This document shows positions 6,771-15,251 of a DNA stretch of 16,776 nt, piece after piece (the stretch's first letter is position 1; every line of letters begins with the position of its first letter). The position numbers and the translations under genes are program-made. The stretch lies in the NCBI GenBank assembly GCA_964442035.1, contig CAYTWZ010000034.1:1-16776 (forward strand), in the 5' to 3' direction. A model generated the notes under the pieces. That model was given only the letters and a program-made list of their open reading frames with translations. It had not been told where the DNA came from and made no database searches. Source of the stretch: JAFLUQ01 sp964442035 (GTDB taxonomy: Bacteria > Bacillota > Clostridia > UMGS1883).

Positions 6771-7445
6771 TTAATGTTGTTTGAATATGGCGCTTCCTAT
6801 TCTCAAATGTGTCGCTCCCTCTTCAACGGCGATCTCAAAATCGCCGCTCATTCCCATAGAGAGAACATCAATGCTTTTATCCTTTAATCTAAGTTCATCA
6901 AAGATTTTCTTCGCCCGTCTGAAAACAGGGCGGCAAAGCTCCTTGTCCTCGTAATTGGGAGCCATCACCATTATTCCCCTGAGCCGGACAAAGCTGTAAT
7001 CATTTAGCTTATTTATTATATATCGAAATTCCTCGTTTGTCAAACCAAATTTGCTCTCTTCCCCGGAAATATTAAGTTCAAGTAAAAAGTCCTGCACTAT
7101 TCCAAGCTTTCCGGCTTGAAAATTGATTTCCTCAAGTAAGTGCAAACTGTCCACCGAGTGGATAAGCTCCGCCCGTCCCACGGCATATTTTACCTTGTTA
7201 GTTTGCAAATGGCCTATAATGTGCCACTTAACCCCTTGAATCAGAGGATATTTTTCGTTCATTTCCTGAACACGGTTTTCTGCCAGTATATTCATACCAA
7301 GCTCCACTGCCCGCTTGATCTTATTAACCTCCACGAACTTGCTGACAGCAATTATAGTGACGTCTGCGCTGTCACGGCCAACCCGATGAGCGGCCTGATC
7401 ACAGCGGAGACGCACATCCCGGATATTTTGTTCAATATAATCCAA
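6771..7445 (-). CDS. yggS: YggS/YlmE/PROSC family pyridoxal-phosphate homeostasis protein
   Basis: This 224-residue single-domain fold-type III (alanine-racemase-like) protein binds pyridoxal 5'-phosphate and buffers it; no catalytic reaction is firmly established for the family. The cofactor lysine is Lys36 in IIAVSKFVEV. The conserved HIIGHLQTNK motif is at 75-84, and SMGMSGDFEIAVEEGATHLRIG near the C-terminus forms the phosphate-binding region. The start is TTG at 7445. A stop codon lies immediately upstream in frame and AAGGAG (7454-7459) is 8 bases away, so this start is well supported. It opens the yggS-sepF-ylmH run and corresponds in position to Bacillus ylmE. Confidence 0.95.
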   Translation of the reverse strand: MDYIEQNIRDVRLRCDQAAHRVGRDSADVTIIAVSKFVEVNKIKRAVELGMNILAENRVQEMNEKYPLIQGVKWHIIGHLQTNKVKYAVGRAELIHSVDSLHLLEEINFQAGKLGIVQDFLLELNISGEESKFGLTNEEFRYIINKLNDYSFVRLRGIMVMAPNYEDKELCRPVFRRAKKIFDELRLKDKSIDVLSMGMSGDFEIAVEEGATHLRIGSAIFKQH

Positions 7446-7501
7446 TCAAATCACTCCTTAAAAACCGTGTCTGTAAAATACGCCTGCTCACCGTAGGAGC
7501 G

Positions 7502-8713
7502 CTAACGCACGTCCTCGGGATTTATAAGTACCTTGTCATTTTCCTTAAGGGGAACATATTCGGATGATGCCCCTGCGGGAGAATATTTGCGATCCACAAT
7601 ATAAAACTCATCGTCATCTGAACGGAATGGGTCGTTGTTTACATAGCGGAAGCTCTTTTTCTTATCGATAAGAATATAGACGCCCTTTTTCCCGTCCTCG
7701 ATCCTGAGTGCGGATGAGGGTATGCGCAGACCTGTTTTCTTCTGAAGGATAACCTCATAGCTGACCTTGCGGGCTCCGCTTATGCCCTCAACAAACAGAT
7801 TGCTGCTAATCACCATTACCTGCTTTCCGTCCTTAATCTCGCTGAGGCTGTAAACCTTGCCCTGTATTTCGCCGGAGCCCACATCATCAAATTTGATAGT
7901 AACGCTGTTGCCCGGATTTACGTCCTCCGCTTCCTCACTGGTTATGACAGAGGCAAGATACCATGTGAAGCTGTCAGTTATCTTGCATATTTCATTGCTG
8001 TTTTTATCATAGGCCTCCGTCAGCTGATCAAAGGCCTCCACATCATCCGGCAACAGCTTTGCAAGCTCGTCCTCGCTGCCGTACTTTTCCAATCCGTCAA
8101 TAGTGCTGCTGTAAACGCCGGATATAGGGGAGCAAACCTCCTGCTGGGAGGTGCCGATAGCATCCTCAATAGTCTTTTTCCGGTCATATAGCTCGGACAA
8201 GAGTAGCTGGCCGGACTCGTTGTTTTCGATCTGAGCAGTGCGGCTTTTAAGATAGCCGATCTCCTTTTTCAGTTCCGTTGCACGGCTTAGGTCGCCATCC
8301 GTCACAGCTGCGCGCAGATTTTTGACGTCAGCCTTCACCGCGTTTGCTATGCGCATTGTGTCTGATTGGTATATTCCCGCGATGCTATTGCTCTTTTCAA
8401 TATCCTCGATCCGTTCCTTTACGCTACCCAGCTCCTCGATGAGTTTTTCGTCAGGCTTGCCGCTGATAACTGTACCGATCTTGGCATTGCGACTGACCCT
8501 GTCACCCTCGTTAACAAAGGGCTCAAAGGTACCGGGGACATCATTGGTAACAATGGTCTCGCTCCTGAGAATATAGCCTTGCCCGCTGATGGCCTTCTGA
8601 TATTCGTAATAGGCAACAGTCTCAGTCTTATACGGATTTGTGCATCGATACACTCCAAAAGCGATTCCGACAATAAGCACAGCGCAGAGTATAAGCTTTA
8701 AATATTTACCCAA
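7502..8713 (-). CDS. HlyD-like membrane-anchored adaptor protein (periplasmic-adaptor family)
   Basis: The protein has 403 residues. A single N-terminal membrane segment (about 5-23) is followed by a first half of a lipoyl-like hairpin (about 53-85, with GTFEPFVNEGDRVSRNAKIG). A charged helical hairpin likely to form a coiled coil (about 86-190) comes next, then the second lipoyl half (EVCSPISGVYSSTIDGLE, 192-209) and a C-terminal beta-rich part. This is the layout of HlyD/MacA-type membrane-fusion proteins. In a single-membrane bacterium it would face the outside, and no transporter partner is encoded nearby, so its job is unknown. The start is TTG at 8713: AGGTG is 7 bases upstream and an in-frame TGA lies three codons upstream. 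It sits between hfq and yggS with about 57 bases on each side. Confidence 0.8.
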   Translation of the reverse strand: MGKYLKLILCAVLIVGIAFGVYRCTNPYKTETVAYYEYQKAISGQGYILRSETIVTNDVPGTFEPFVNEGDRVSRNAKIGTVISGKPDEKLIEELGSVKERIEDIEKSNSIAGIYQSDTMRIANAVKADVKNLRAAVTDGDLSRATELKKEIGYLKSRTAQIENNESGQLLLSELYDRKKTIEDAIGTSQQEVCSPISGVYSSTIDGLEKYGSEDELAKLLPDDVEAFDQLTEAYDKNSNEICKITDSFTWYLASVITSEEAEDVNPGNSVTIKFDDVGSGEIQGKVYSLSEIKDGKQVMVISSNLFVEGISGARKVSYEVILQKKTGLRIPSSALRIEDGKKGVYILIDKKKSFRYVNNDPFRSDDDEFYIVDRKYSPAGASSEYVPLKENDKVLINPEDVR

Positions 8714-8771
8714 TATGGTTCACCTGCTTTAGTTTTTGCTTAAGGCAAGAGTACAACTGTCTGCCGATGCC

Positions 8772-9008
8772 TTAATCGTCTACTTCCTCGATGTTGAAGC
8801 GCACCGGTACAAATGGCATGATGGTAGAAATAGCGTGCTTGTAAACAAGCTGTTGCTTTCCGTCGCTGTCAACAACAACGGTGTAATTGTCAAAGCCCTT
8901 TACCTGCCCCTTGATCTGGAAGCCGTTTACTAGGTAGAGTACTATTGTTGTGCGGTCTTTTCTTACGCTGTTAAGAAATACATCCTGAAGATTGAGTGTT
9001 GATTTCAT
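8772..9008 (-). CDS. hfq: RNA chaperone Hfq
   Basis: This 78-residue Sm-like protein forms a hexameric ring that binds small RNAs and mRNAs. Gln8 in NLQDVFLN belongs to the proximal U-binding face. NSVRKDR (13-19) supplies the basic rim, less arginine-rich than the Escherichia coli rim. YKHAIST (56-62) is the Sm2 signature. The tail is very short and ends in the acidic EEVDD. The ATG has AAGGAG 10 bases upstream. miaA followed by hfq is a widely conserved pair, here separated by 137 bases with a possible promoter. The gene is intact. Confidence 0.97.
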   Translation of the reverse strand: MKSTLNLQDVFLNSVRKDRTTIVLYLVNGFQIKGQVKGFDNYTVVVDSDGKQQLVYKHAISTIMPFVPVRFNIEEVDD

Positions 9009-9024
9009 CGTATAATTACTCCTT

Positions 9025-9055
9025 CAATATAATATGGTTTAAGTTAATTGCTAAC
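9025..9055 (-). promoter_or_regulatory. Possible promoter upstream of hfq
   Basis: In the AT-rich gap between miaA and hfq the minus strand contains TTGTTA and TATTAT boxes separated by 17 bases. This is a fair sigma-A-type match that would give hfq a very short leader ending at its AAGGAG site. No terminator-like hairpin is visible in the gap, so hfq is probably also co-transcribed with miaA. Confidence 0.33.
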
Positions 9056-9145
9056 AATTTATTTAAGTAAGCATTGATTAATTCTAAAATGCTGATTGGT
9101 GAGAAAATTTAACCGTCAAGCGGCGTCTTAAGCCGTAAGCGTGAA

Positions 9146-10072
9146 TTATTCAGCGTTTCCTTGATATTTAATAAGTTTTATCGCACTGTTTACAGGATTC
9201 TCGGGAGTCAGCCAATTGATAGCTTCGTTGCGTCTGAACCATGTAAGCTGTCGCTTAGCGTAGCGGCGGCTAGACTGACGGATGTTCTCCACAGCCTCGT
9301 CAAGTGTGGCTCTACCGTCAAAGTATTCGAGTATCTCCTTGTAGCCTATGGCCTGAATTGCCGTAGGGGCTATGTCCCTGATGGGCAAAAGCTCACGACG
9401 CACCTCTTCCACAAGACCCTTATCAAGCATAATACCCACCCGTTTGTTTATCCGACGGTAAAGCTCCTCTCTCGGCCACTGTATTCCCAGCCATATAGCC
9501 GAATAGGGGGACGGACGGCGGCTTTTGCTGTTAAGGGACTCACGGCTTTCCCCGGAAGTTCTTATCAGTTCGATAGATCGGATGACCCGTTTAAGATTGT
9601 TTGGATGTATGCGTTCTGCCTCATCCGGGTCAAGATCACGAAGGAGTCCGTGAACATACTCCCTACCCTTTTCCTCCGCCACAGCGTTAAGCTCCGCCCT
9701 GAGTCTTTCGTCGCCCTGAGGAGAGGAAAAGTCCGTATTGCTTACGAGGTTGTCCGTATACAGCCCCGTTCCCCCTACAATTATGGGGAGCTTACCCCGG
9801 GCGTGTATGTCCCTGATTACAGCGGATGCCTCGTTACAGTAACGAGCTACGCTGTAGCTTTCGGTTGGCTCAGCCACATCCATCATATGGTGAACTATTC
9901 CCGCCCTTTCCTCCATGTCGGGTTTGGCCGTACCTATGTCAAGGCGGCGGTAAACCTGCATCGAGTCGGCGGAAACGACCTCCCCGCCAAAGGCCTTGGC
10001 AAGCTCTATCCCTAGGCCCGTCTTACCGCTGGCTGTTGGGCCGCACACCACTATAACGGGTATTTTTTTCAT
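9146..10072 (-). CDS. miaA: tRNA dimethylallyltransferase (isopentenyl-tRNA transferase)
   Basis: MiaA transfers a dimethylallyl group from dimethylallyl diphosphate to N6 of A37 in tRNAs reading UNN codons, forming i6A37, which MiaB (encoded upstream in this window) converts to ms2i6A37. The 308-residue protein has the P-loop GPTASGKT (11-18), then SADSMQVYRRLDIGTAKP (34-51) and VGGTGLYT (99-106). Near the C-terminus are SSRRYAKRQLTWFRR and the following segment typical of the family. The ATG has AGAGGTG upstream. It follows mutL after 43 bases without a terminator. Normal length and intact. Confidence 0.97.
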   Translation of the reverse strand: MKKIPVIVVCGPTASGKTGLGIELAKAFGGEVVSADSMQVYRRLDIGTAKPDMEERAGIVHHMMDVAEPTESYSVARYCNEASAVIRDIHARGKLPIIVGGTGLYTDNLVSNTDFSSPQGDERLRAELNAVAEEKGREYVHGLLRDLDPDEAERIHPNNLKRVIRSIELIRTSGESRESLNSKSRRPSPYSAIWLGIQWPREELYRRINKRVGIMLDKGLVEEVRRELLPIRDIAPTAIQAIGYKEILEYFDGRATLDEAVENIRQSSRRYAKRQLTWFRRNEAINWLTPENPVNSAIKLIKYQGNAE

Positions 10073-10115
10073 TCAGTTCACCTCTGGAAATCCCTTTGAA
10101 AAGGAACGGCAACCC

Positions 10116-12035
10116 TCAGACTATCCTTTTAAACATCTTTTCGATCTGGTATCTGGTTATTTTCACCGAAATTGGCCTTCCGTGAGGGCATGTGGATATG
10201 CCTTCCATAGCCAACGCCCGTCCGATAAGAGTCTGCATTTCACTCTCGCTCAGTTCCTTGTTGGCTTTGATAGCGGATTTGCACGCCACAGTGTAAAGCG
10301 CCCTATCCTTTCGCTCACTGATGGGGCCTTTGCCGCTTCCGGAAAGATCCCCCGCCAGTTCTACAAACAGCCCGTCCCCCTCATCGCCAAAGCAGTCGGA
10401 TGGGATAGATCGAAGCATAACGGTGTTTTCACCGGAGGCATCGAAGTCAAAGCCTAAGTTTTCCAAGAAATCCCGATTTTCGCTGACTGCCGCAAATTCC
10501 TCTGGGCTAAGAGAAACGCTCAACGGAAGTATAAGCAACTGGGGAGAGATTTTCCCCCCAAGGCGGCGTAATTCCTCATAGCGCACCCGTTCGTGTGCCG
10601 CGTGCTGATCCACAAGGAGCAGCTCACCGCTGCCCTCCGCAAGTATATATGTGGAAAACAGCTGGCCTATTATGCGTACCTCCACCGGTTCCGGAGGCGG
10701 AGCCTTCTCTGCTTTTGGAGTAGTCTCCGCTTCCGGCGGTACATTAAACAAGCCGGTGTTTATTATCACCGGAGGTGTTGCCTCTCCGCTTTTAAGCTTT
10801 TCTTCATGCTCTTTGTTAAGGCGCTCTATGGTTTTTTTCGGCAATATTGGGTCAATGCTTGACCTTACCACACTTTTGCCATGGGCGGGACTTTCTTCAC
10901 GTGGAATCGCATCCTTTGGCGGTGCCTCATACTGCCTAAACTTCGAAGCTGACTTAACTGTAAGCTGCTTAGGTATTTCCGAAGGAGCGGGCAACTTAAA
11001 GGACGCGCCCTCCCTGACAAATGAAGCTTCAGCCTCTCTTGCCCCTGCCTGAGAAGCTATCATATTTTTAACCGCCCAGTATACAGCGGTATAAACGCTC
11101 TGCTCGTCCGCAAACTTGATCTCCGTTTTGGCGGGATGTACATTTACGTCGCAAAGAGCGGGGTTAAGCTCAATATTGATTACCGCAACAGGGAAGCGTC
11201 CGCCCATAAGCTCGTTTTTGTAGGCCTCCGCAAGGGCCATTGAAAGCACCTTGTTCTGGACGCTACGGCCGTTCACAAAAAACAATTGCATCATGCGGTT
11301 TGGACGGGAAAGGTTGTTTTTTCCCCCAAGGCCGGTGACCCTGATACCTCCGATTTGATATTTTATCTCACCCATATTGCGCGAAAAGTCCTTGCCCCAG
11401 ATGCAGCGTACCGCATCGGACAGGTCATTGTTGCCGGGAGTGAAGAACGCCTCCCGCCCGTCACGGAGAAGACGTATGGACACCTCAGGATGGCTGAGAG
11501 CCTGCTTCTGGCACACATCGGCAACATAGGCTCCCTCGGCGGAGTCCTTTTTTAGGAATTTCATTCTCGCAGGAGTGTTGAAAAACAACTCCTGCACTAC
11601 TATTGTAGTGCCATTGGGGCAACCCGTTTCTTCCAGAAGTTTTGTCTCGCCACCTTCGATCACTATTCTTGTGCCAAGGTCACACTGAGGCGGCTTGCTT
11701 GTCATTTCGCAATGGCTGACCGAAGCTATGGAGCATAAGGCCTCGCCCCTGAAGCCCAGGGTGGATATATGCTCCAAATCAGCAATATCCTTGATTTTGC
11801 TGGTTGCGTGGCGCATAAAGGCCTTTTCCATATCCTCAGGCATAATTCCGATACCGTCATCAGTAACGCGGATATAGCTGATGCCCCCGCGACGTATTTC
11901 CACCACGACGGATTTTGCCCCGGCATCGATTGAATTTTCCACCATTTCCTTAATGGCGTTGGCGGGACGCTCCACTACCTCTCCGGCCGCAATTTTTTCG
12001 GCGGCGTCCTTACTGAGTATATTTATTTTTCCCAT
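10116..12035 (-). CDS. mutL: DNA mismatch repair protein MutL (endonuclease type)
   Basis: MutL couples mismatch recognition by MutS to strand incision. The 639-residue protein has an N-terminal GHKL ATPase with catalytic Glu30, Asn34, DDGIG (59-63) and GFRGEAL (94-100). A Pro/Lys-rich linker of about 110 residues (330-448) separates it from a C-terminal endonuclease and dimerisation domain. The metal motif DQHAAHERVRYE (476-487) matches DQHAxxExxxxE, and ACKSAIK (584-590) and CPHGRP (616-621) complete the site. This form nicks DNA itself, as expected in bacteria without MutH. QLLILP (499-504) fits the Q-x-x-[LI]-x-P clamp-binding motif. The ATG follows AAGGGG, and the gene starts 21 bases after mutS. 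Confidence 0.97.
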   Translation of the reverse strand: MGKINILSKDAAEKIAAGEVVERPANAIKEMVENSIDAGAKSVVVEIRRGGISYIRVTDDGIGIMPEDMEKAFMRHATSKIKDIADLEHISTLGFRGEALCSIASVSHCEMTSKPPQCDLGTRIVIEGGETKLLEETGCPNGTTIVVQELFFNTPARMKFLKKDSAEGAYVADVCQKQALSHPEVSIRLLRDGREAFFTPGNNDLSDAVRCIWGKDFSRNMGEIKYQIGGIRVTGLGGKNNLSRPNRMMQLFFVNGRSVQNKVLSMALAEAYKNELMGGRFPVAVINIELNPALCDVNVHPAKTEIKFADEQSVYTAVYWAVKNMIASQAGAREAEASFVREGASFKLPAPSEIPKQLTVKSASKFRQYEAPPKDAIPREESPAHGKSVVRSSIDPILPKKTIERLNKEHEEKLKSGEATPPVIINTGLFNVPPEAETTPKAEKAPPPEPVEVRIIGQLFSTYILAEGSGELLLVDQHAAHERVRYEELRRLGGKISPQLLILPLSVSLSPEEFAAVSENRDFLENLGFDFDASGENTVMLRSIPSDCFGDEGDGLFVELAGDLSGSGKGPISERKDRALYTVACKSAIKANKELSESEMQTLIGRALAMEGISTCPHGRPISVKITRYQIEKMFKRIV

Positions 12036-12056
12036 ATGAAACGCCCCTTTTTTATC

Positions 12057-14639
12057 TTAATTCTTAACCATGTTTTGTAATTCATACAGCTTATTGAGCG
12101 CCTCAATAGGCGTAAGAGTAGTCACGTCCACTGCCTTAATAGCCTCGACTACGGGGTTTTCCTCCGCCGGAGCGAAGCTCAGCTGATTTTCTTCACGTTG
12201 AGCCGGCTTTTTGGGCGTGCCGCTGTCAATGTCCTGCACAATGGACTTAAGCACCTCTTTAGCCCGCTTGATAACAGGCTCCGGAACGCCATTGAGCTTG
12301 GCCACCTCTATTCCGTAGCTGTCGTCAGTGCCTCCACGGACTATCTTTCTTAAAAATGTGATGTCATCGCCACGCTTCTTGCAGACAGTGTTATAATTCT
12401 TAACGCCTTCAAGCTGACCCTCAAGCACAGTCAGCTCGTGATAGTGGGTGGCGAACATGGTTTTCATTCCGATTTTCTTGACGATGTATTCTATGACAGC
12501 CCACGCTATGGAAAGTCCGTCGTAGGTGCTTGTGCCCCGGCCAACCTCGTCCAGTATGCAAAGGCTGTTCCTTGTAGCGTTTTTAAGTATGTAACTGACC
12601 TCTCTCATTTCAAGGGAAAAGGTGCTCTGCCCCGAAGCCAGATCGTCACTTGCCCCTATGCGGGTAAATATCTTGTCCACTATCCCCACACGGCACTTGC
12701 TTGCCGGTACAAAGCTTCCCATCTGAGCCATTATTATAATTGCAGCCACCTGACGCATATAGGTGGACTTACCAGCCATATTTGGTCCGGTGATAATAGC
12801 CGCCCTGTCGCTGCTGCAATTCAGCAGGGTGTCGTTAGGCACAAAAAGCCCGTTTTTGATCACCTTTTCAACAACAGGGTGGCGGCCATCCTTGATAAAT
12901 ATCTCATCGGTCAGATTGATTTCGGGACGGACGTATTTGTTCTTCACTGCCGTCTCCGCCAATGAATAAATGCAGTCAGCCGTAGCTACAGCGCGAGCCG
13001 TTCTGTCGATACGCTCCACATTTTGACAAATAAGGGTGCGTATTTCGGTAAACTGCTGGTATTCCAAAGCAGTTAGTCTTTCTTTGGCACCTACTACGGC
13101 GGTCTCGATCTCCTTAAGCTCAGGAGTGATAAAGCGTTCGCCGTTTACGGTGGTCTGCTTGCGCATATAATCCTCAGGCACCCGGTCAAGATTTGACTTG
13201 CTTATCTCAATATAGTAACCGAACACCTTGTTGTATTTTATCTTAAGATTCTTTATACCGGTGCGCTCCCGCTCCCGAGCCTCTATCGCCCCAAGGCCGT
13301 CCACGCCCAGCTTGGAATCCCGGCGCAGCCTGTCTATCTCCTCATTGAAGCCGTCTTTTATCAGTCCGCCCTCACGGAGGGTGGCGGGGGGCTCGTCTTC
13401 AATGGCTCGCTGCAGAAGATCACACATATCCTCCATACAGTCAAACACAGCTGCCTGCGTATTCATTATTGTGCTACGGCAAGAGCACAGTATACGGTAA
13501 ATTTTCGGCAGAGCCTGAAAGGAATTCCTAAGCCCTATCATATCCTTGGCGTTACAAAGTCCCATTGAGGCCCGGCCCATAAGCCGCTCAATATCCAGCA
13601 CCCCGCTGAGAGCCTCCCCAAGCTCTTCACGAAGGGAAAGGTTATTTACCAATTCTTCTACGCCGCTGTGACGATTGGTAATAGCCGCCGGATTGATGAG
13701 GGGACGGAGTATCCAGCTTTTGAGCATACGACCGCCCATAGATGTACGGGTTCTGTCCAGCACCCAGAACAGACTGCCCCGCTTGCTCTTGTCCCGCATA
13801 GTCTCGGTAAGCTCAAGGTTGCGTCTGCTTCCTGAGTCGATGTCCATAAACTCCCGGGAGGAATATATTTTGATCTCACGAATATGATCAAGGTTGGACT
13901 TTTGGGTCTCCACTAGGTATTCAATCAGCGCCGCCGCCGCTGTCAGTAGCGGTCCGTCTTCAATATCGCCGCCGTTTTTAAGATGCCTGTCAACTGTCTG
14001 CCGAGCAGAGGGAGCCACGTCCTTTTCCTCATAGGAAAACACCAGTATCTTGTCCGCCCGGTCGCGAAAGTATTCCTCTAACCTTTTGTTAAACCTACCG
14101 CTACCGCCCACAGCGGCCTCAACAGGCAAAAATCTTTCCAGCTCGTTTACAAGCTTTTCGCATTTTGGGTCAGCGGATATGCGTGTGCCGATCATTTCAC
14201 CGGTAGACACGTCCACAAATACCGCTCCGCTCTCCCCATCCTCAACAAAGACCGATGCCATATAGTTGGCTGTACGGGCAGAAAGGACGTTTTCGTCCAC
14301 AATGGTGCCTGGGGTAACGATACGGATTATATCCCGCTTAACAATACCCTTAGCATTTTTTGGATCCTCCATCTGTTCGCAGATAGCCACCTTGTAGCCC
14401 TTGGCCACCAGCCTGGCAATATAGCCGTCCGCCGCGTGAAACGGAACCCCACACATGGGCGCCTTTTGTTCCAATCCACAGCTTTTGCCTGTGAGCGTTA
14501 GCTCCAACTCCCGGCTGGCGGTCTTTGCGTCTTCAAAAAACATCTCGTAGAAGTCTCCTAGGCGGAACATAAGTATTGCGTCCTTATGAGCTTCTTTTAC
14601 TTCAAGATACTGCCTCATCATTGGCGTAAGCTCCGCCAT
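12057..14639 (-). CDS. mutS: DNA mismatch repair protein MutS
   Basis: MutS scans newly replicated DNA, binds mismatches and recruits MutL. The 860-residue length is typical. The mismatch-wedging FYE motif is at 30-32 (LGDFYEMFFEDA). Connector, lever and clamp domains follow. The ABC-type ATPase has Walker A GPNMAGKST (618-626), the STFSLEM signature loop (672-678) and Walker B LCILDEVGRGTST (693-705). QLSF (819-822) in the flexible tail resembles the sliding-clamp binding motif known in Bacillus MutS. The ATG is preceded by AAGGAGGG. It forms a tight pair with mutL. A 209-base gap holding repeat copy C separates it from the ylbF-family gene, so its own promoter, if any, lies in or near that repeat. 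Confidence 0.98.
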   Translation of the reverse strand: MAELTPMMRQYLEVKEAHKDAILMFRLGDFYEMFFEDAKTASRELELTLTGKSCGLEQKAPMCGVPFHAADGYIARLVAKGYKVAICEQMEDPKNAKGIVKRDIIRIVTPGTIVDENVLSARTANYMASVFVEDGESGAVFVDVSTGEMIGTRISADPKCEKLVNELERFLPVEAAVGGSGRFNKRLEEYFRDRADKILVFSYEEKDVAPSARQTVDRHLKNGGDIEDGPLLTAAAALIEYLVETQKSNLDHIREIKIYSSREFMDIDSGSRRNLELTETMRDKSKRGSLFWVLDRTRTSMGGRMLKSWILRPLINPAAITNRHSGVEELVNNLSLREELGEALSGVLDIERLMGRASMGLCNAKDMIGLRNSFQALPKIYRILCSCRSTIMNTQAAVFDCMEDMCDLLQRAIEDEPPATLREGGLIKDGFNEEIDRLRRDSKLGVDGLGAIEARERERTGIKNLKIKYNKVFGYYIEISKSNLDRVPEDYMRKQTTVNGERFITPELKEIETAVVGAKERLTALEYQQFTEIRTLICQNVERIDRTARAVATADCIYSLAETAVKNKYVRPEINLTDEIFIKDGRHPVVEKVIKNGLFVPNDTLLNCSSDRAAIITGPNMAGKSTYMRQVAAIIIMAQMGSFVPASKCRVGIVDKIFTRIGASDDLASGQSTFSLEMREVSYILKNATRNSLCILDEVGRGTSTYDGLSIAWAVIEYIVKKIGMKTMFATHYHELTVLEGQLEGVKNYNTVCKKRGDDITFLRKIVRGGTDDSYGIEVAKLNGVPEPVIKRAKEVLKSIVQDIDSGTPKKPAQREENQLSFAPAEENPVVEAIKAVDVTTLTPIEALNKLYELQNMVKN

Positions 14640-14660
14640 CAGAGTCCCTCCTTAGTTTTT

Positions 14661-14837
14661 CAATAAGGGCTGAAAGCCCGTCATTGGGTGTTTCGGTGGG
14701 AGATTGAACTCCCACCGAAAAACGAAAGGGTCGCCCGCCGCCTATAGAGGGTGCGGGATGCCGGTGGCAGCCGCTACGAAGCAGAATCACCGACCGAGTC
14801 GGTAGACGAGACCCGGGGACATCTTTCGTTTAGTTAT
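14661..14837 (-). repeat. Intergenic element, copy C (full core plus hairpin module)
   Basis: Read on the minus strand this copy begins ataactaaacgaaagatg, like copies A and B, contains the complete core of copy A (about 94% identical by eye) and then continues into the extra module found in copy B. That module contains a perfect 12-bp hairpin with a 6-base loop (14691-14702 with 14709-14720, arm tttcggtgggag) and a gggct-gaa-agccc hairpin (14667-14679). It fills most of the gap between the ylbF-family gene and mutS and starts 11 bases after the stop codon of the former. It is inverted relative to copies A and B. It has no coding content of its own. Confidence 0.85.
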
Positions 14838-14848
14838 TCTTAAGCTTA

Positions 14849-15235
14849 TCAGTGGCAGCCGCTGCACGATGAGCAGCTTCCGCTACATCCACCGGGCATC
14901 TGGCCGGTAATGTGATATGAAAGTATCGTGTTCATCTGATCAACAATGGTCTGAAACGCCTGCTGAGCGTTGATATAGTCCATAATAAGCTCGTTGGATG
15001 TGACCTTTTGGTAAGCGGCCTCCACTTCGCCGCGGATTTCCTCCATTCGGGTCTCGTCCGCTTCGCCCTTGTTAATCTCCTCCCCAAGGGCTCTGCGTAT
15101 AGCACTGTACTCCTGAAGCAGCTTCATAGCGGTTTCGTCCTGCTCCTGGCGGGCCTCGGCCAGCTTAAGCGCCTTATACTCGTTACTATTTACGATAGCT
15201 TCTCCAAGCTCTCTTGCCTTATCAAAAACTTCCAT
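14849..15235 (-). CDS. YlbF/YmcA family protein with cysteine-rich C-terminus
   Basis: This 128-residue, mostly helical protein fits the Com_YlbF/YmcA family, whose Bacillus members RicA (YmcA) and RicF (YlbF) form a complex with RicT that carries iron-sulfur clusters and influences RNase Y-dependent RNA processing. The helical body runs to about residue 112 and has no cysteine. The tail then has Cys117, Cys121, Cys124, Cys127 and a final His128 (GGCSGSCSSCSGCH), a likely metal or cluster ligand set. It starts 16 bases after miaB, the position of ymcA after miaB (ymcB) and before mutS in Bacillus, so it may be the ymcA counterpart, but I do not assign a symbol. The ATG has AAAGGAAG at a 6-base spacing. 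Confidence 0.82.
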   Translation of the reverse strand: MEVFDKARELGEAIVNSNEYKALKLAEARQEQDETAMKLLQEYSAIRRALGEEINKGEADETRMEEIRGEVEAAYQKVTSNELIMDYINAQQAFQTIVDQMNTILSYHITGQMPGGCSGSCSSCSGCH

Positions 15236-15251
15236 CGATTTCTTCCTTTCA

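Noticed and set aside
9009..9145. Small RNA or terminator in the miaA-hfq gap
   Set aside because: The gap is AT-rich with only short, imperfect hairpins and no U-tract after a stable stem. I see nothing beyond a possible promoter.
9161..10015. Plus-strand open frame of 284 codons opposite miaA
   Set aside because: It mirrors miaA on the other strand. The real gene has the P-loop and all family motifs; the shadow has low-complexity, non-family sequence.
14602..14790. Minus-strand 62-codon frame across repeat copy C and the start of mutS
   Set aside because: It arises from the repeat sequence and overlaps the mutS ribosome binding site and start in another frame; there is no sign of coding constraint.
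14661..14837. CRISPR-like repeat or phage attachment site at the repeat copies
   Set aside because: The copies are kilobases apart, unequal in structure and have no regular spacers; there is no integrase, cas gene or tRNA nearby.
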